Source: a bacterium (lineage in GTDB: Bacteria; Cyanobacteriota; Vampirovibrionia; Gastranaerophilales; Gastranaerophilaceae). Taken from it: DNA of 7,880 bases. Under the pieces are notes generated by a model. That model was not told the origin of the DNA and searched no databases. It saw only the letters and a program-made list of their open reading frames with translations. The stretch spans positions 1-7,880 of the forward strand of contig JAGOIO010000059.1 of assembly GCA_017995595.1 (NCBI GenBank), in the 5' to 3' direction. Position numbers and translations under genes: made by a program. Below, piece by piece: positions 6,538 through 7,880 of the stretch (the stretch's first letter is position 1; each line of letters opens with the position of its first letter).

Positions 6538-7767
6538 ATGATAATACCAAGCATCGATTTAATGAATGGAAAAGCAGTTCAACTTAGACAAGGTAAAGAA
6601 AAAGTTTTAGAAAGAGAAGATGTTTTAGAACTTGCAAAATATTATTCAAGATTCGGAGATGTTGCAGTAATTGACCTTGACAGTGCGATGGGGAACGGAA
6701 ATAACAATGAAGAGCTTATTGAAAAGCTTTGTAAAATTGCACCTTGCAGAGTTGGAGGAGGTATCCGAACTGTTGAAAAAGCCAAGAGATTGATTGCAAA
6801 TGGTGCTAAAAAAATTATAATCGGAACTGCAGCAAGCGAAGAATTTTTATCAAAACTGCCTCAAAGCAAAGTTATTGTTGCGATTGATTCAAAGAACGGA
6901 AAAATCACAACTGAAGGTTGGACAAAAGAACTTGATAAAACTCCGCTTGATTATATAAAAAGATTTGATGACTTATGTTCAGGATACCTTTATACAATTG
7001 TAGAAAATGAAGGCATGATGAAAGGTTGCGACATAAAATCTATTGAAGAAGTCAGAAAAGCAACAAAAAAAGATTTTGTTGCAGCAGGTGGAATTTCTAC
7101 GGTTGAAGAAATTGTCAATCTTAACAAAAAGGGGATTTCAACTCAACTTGGAATGTGCATTTATACTGGAGCTGTAAAACTTGAAGATGCATTTTGTGCT
7201 TGCCTTGATTTTGAAAAAATGAACGGACTTATTCCAACTGTTGTTCAAGATGTTGAGTCAAAACAAGTTTTAATGCTCGCTTATTCAAATAAAGAATCTT
7301 TGGAGAAAGCATTTAAAACAGGGCTTGCAACATATTTCAGCCGTTCCAGAAAAGAACTTTGGACAAAAGGCGAAACTTCAGGAAATACTCAAACACTTGT
7401 AAATGCTAAATTCGATTGTGATTTTGATACAATTCTCTTTGAAGTTAAACAAAAAGGAAACGCTTGCCACACAGGAAAGTATAGTTGTTTTGAAGATGAA
7501 GAATTTGGAGTTCACACACTTTATAAACTTCTTCAATCACGAAAAGCTAACTTGCCTGAAGGTTCATATACAACGAAATTATTTAAAGATATTTTCTATT
7601 TAAAGAAAAAAATTATGGAAGAAGCATTTGAAGTTGTAAATCCTGAAGTCGGAGACGGACTAAAATGGGAAGTTGCAGATTTGGCATACTTTGTTCTTAC
7701 GTTTATGGTAGAAAACGGAGTTGAGCCAAAAGAAATTATCAGCAACTTAGCTTCTCGTGCAAAATAA
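6538..7767 (+). CDS. Trifunctional histidine biosynthesis protein: HisA-HisI-HisE fusion
   Basis: One 409-residue chain carries three enzymes of histidine synthesis. HisA (about 1-222), the ProFAR isomerase barrel, shows PSIDL with Asp7, phosphate-binding GGGIR 73-77 and IIGTAA 94-99, Asp117 in VAIDSKNG, Thr153, and AAGGIS 182-187. HisI (about 223-322), phosphoribosyl-AMP cyclohydrolase, shows SRSRKELWTKGETSGN (268-283), DCDFD at 293-297 and CHTGKYSCF at 310-318, with Cys294, Cys310 and Cys317 as the zinc ligands. HisE (about 325-409), phosphoribosyl-ATP pyrophosphohydrolase, shows GSYTTKLF, then KKKIMEEAFEVV (E361, E362, E365) and WEVADLAYF (E378, D381) of the MazG-like fold. HisIE fusions are common; HisA joined in front with almost no linker is unusual. 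The start ATG has AAAGGAGAA just upstream. The frame stays open back to 6217, but that part is antisense to tig and has no ribosome binding site. Another gene starts 30 bases downstream. Confidence 0.93.
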   Translation: MIIPSIDLMNGKAVQLRQGKEKVLEREDVLELAKYYSRFGDVAVIDLDSAMGNGNNNEELIEKLCKIAPCRVGGGIRTVEKAKRLIANGAKKIIIGTAASEEFLSKLPQSKVIVAIDSKNGKITTEGWTKELDKTPLDYIKRFDDLCSGYLYTIVENEGMMKGCDIKSIEEVRKATKKDFVAAGGISTVEEIVNLNKKGISTQLGMCIYTGAVKLEDAFCACLDFEKMNGLIPTVVQDVESKQVLMLAYSNKESLEKAFKTGLATYFSRSRKELWTKGETSGNTQTLVNAKFDCDFDTILFEVKQKGNACHTGKYSCFEDEEFGVHTLYKLLQSRKANLPEGSYTTKLFKDIFYLKKKIMEEAFEVVNPEVGDGLKWEVADLAYFVLTFMVENGVEPKEIISNLASRAK

Positions 7768-7797
7768 GCTATAGCAATACTTTATAAGAGGTAAATC

Positions 7798-7880
7798 ATG
7801 AACATTTTAAATTATGAATATATCGATGATGAATTTTTTAAGAAAATCGAATTTGAATCTATAAAATCTGTAGAAGAAAT
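7798..7880 (+). CDS. N-terminal part of a protein in the his operon, possibly histidinol dehydrogenase
   Basis: Only 27 codons are visible before the window ends. The ATG at 7798 has AGAGGT about six bases upstream and follows the his fusion stop by 30 bases with no terminator or promoter between, so it is probably cotranscribed and may be another histidine gene. The visible residues begin MNILNYEYIDDEFFKKIEF and are acidic and hydrophilic with no signal peptide. The beginning loosely resembles the N-terminal arm of histidinol dehydrogenase (HisD) before its V..I...V...GD region, but that region lies beyond the window, so this identity is a guess from context. Confidence 0.6.
   Translation, partial: MNILNYEYIDDEFFKKIEFESIKSVEE

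Noticed and set aside
7403..7603. Plus-strand frame inside the HisI-HisE part
   Set aside because: Out-of-frame shadow of a well-supported gene with no ribosome binding site.

Overview
The window is AT-rich (by eye about one third G+C) bacterial chromosome with short intergenic gaps, strong purine-rich ribosome binding sites and TATAAT-type promoters. It looks most like an uncultured gut bacterium of the non-photosynthetic cyanobacterial sister lineage (Gastranaerophilales / Melainabacteria). The main reason is the pilin-like gene, whose TLAEVLITLGIIGVVAALTIP helix is typical of the pilins in those genomes. This placement is an inference from memory of protein style, not a database result.

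Layout. Positions 1-101 (minus) hold the start of an unidentified gene. Positions 325-1986 (minus) encode an AMP-forming long-chain acyl-CoA synthetase with its own promoter and a hairpin overlapping its stop codon. Positions 2195-2928 (minus) encode a type IV pilin-like protein. Its promoter, ribosome binding site and ATG are intact, but an 11-base G run (coding strand) puts the ATG out of frame with the pilin body. Positions 3066-6377 (minus) are the classic tig-clpP-clpX protein quality-control operon, closed by a strong hairpin terminator at 3003-3039. Divergently, on the plus strand, 6538-7767 encodes a histidine biosynthesis protein fusing HisA, HisI and HisE. It is followed after 30 bases by the start of another gene running off the window.

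How the genes work together. Trigger factor meets nascent chains at the ribosome. ClpX unfolds substrates and feeds them into the ClpP barrel, so the three genes form one folding and degradation module; an extra extended -10 promoter just before clpP may let the protease be made independently. The his fusion would carry steps 2, 3 and 4 of histidine synthesis on one chain.

The most notable signal is the homopolymeric G tract in the pilin leader. Tract lengths of 9 or 12 would restore a full prepilin, whereas 10 or 11 stop within a few codons. That is what a phase-variable surface protein looks like, though a miscounted homopolymer must be excluded first. The second is the HisA-HisI-HisE fusion. 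No mobile element, CRISPR array, tRNA or rRNA is visible.
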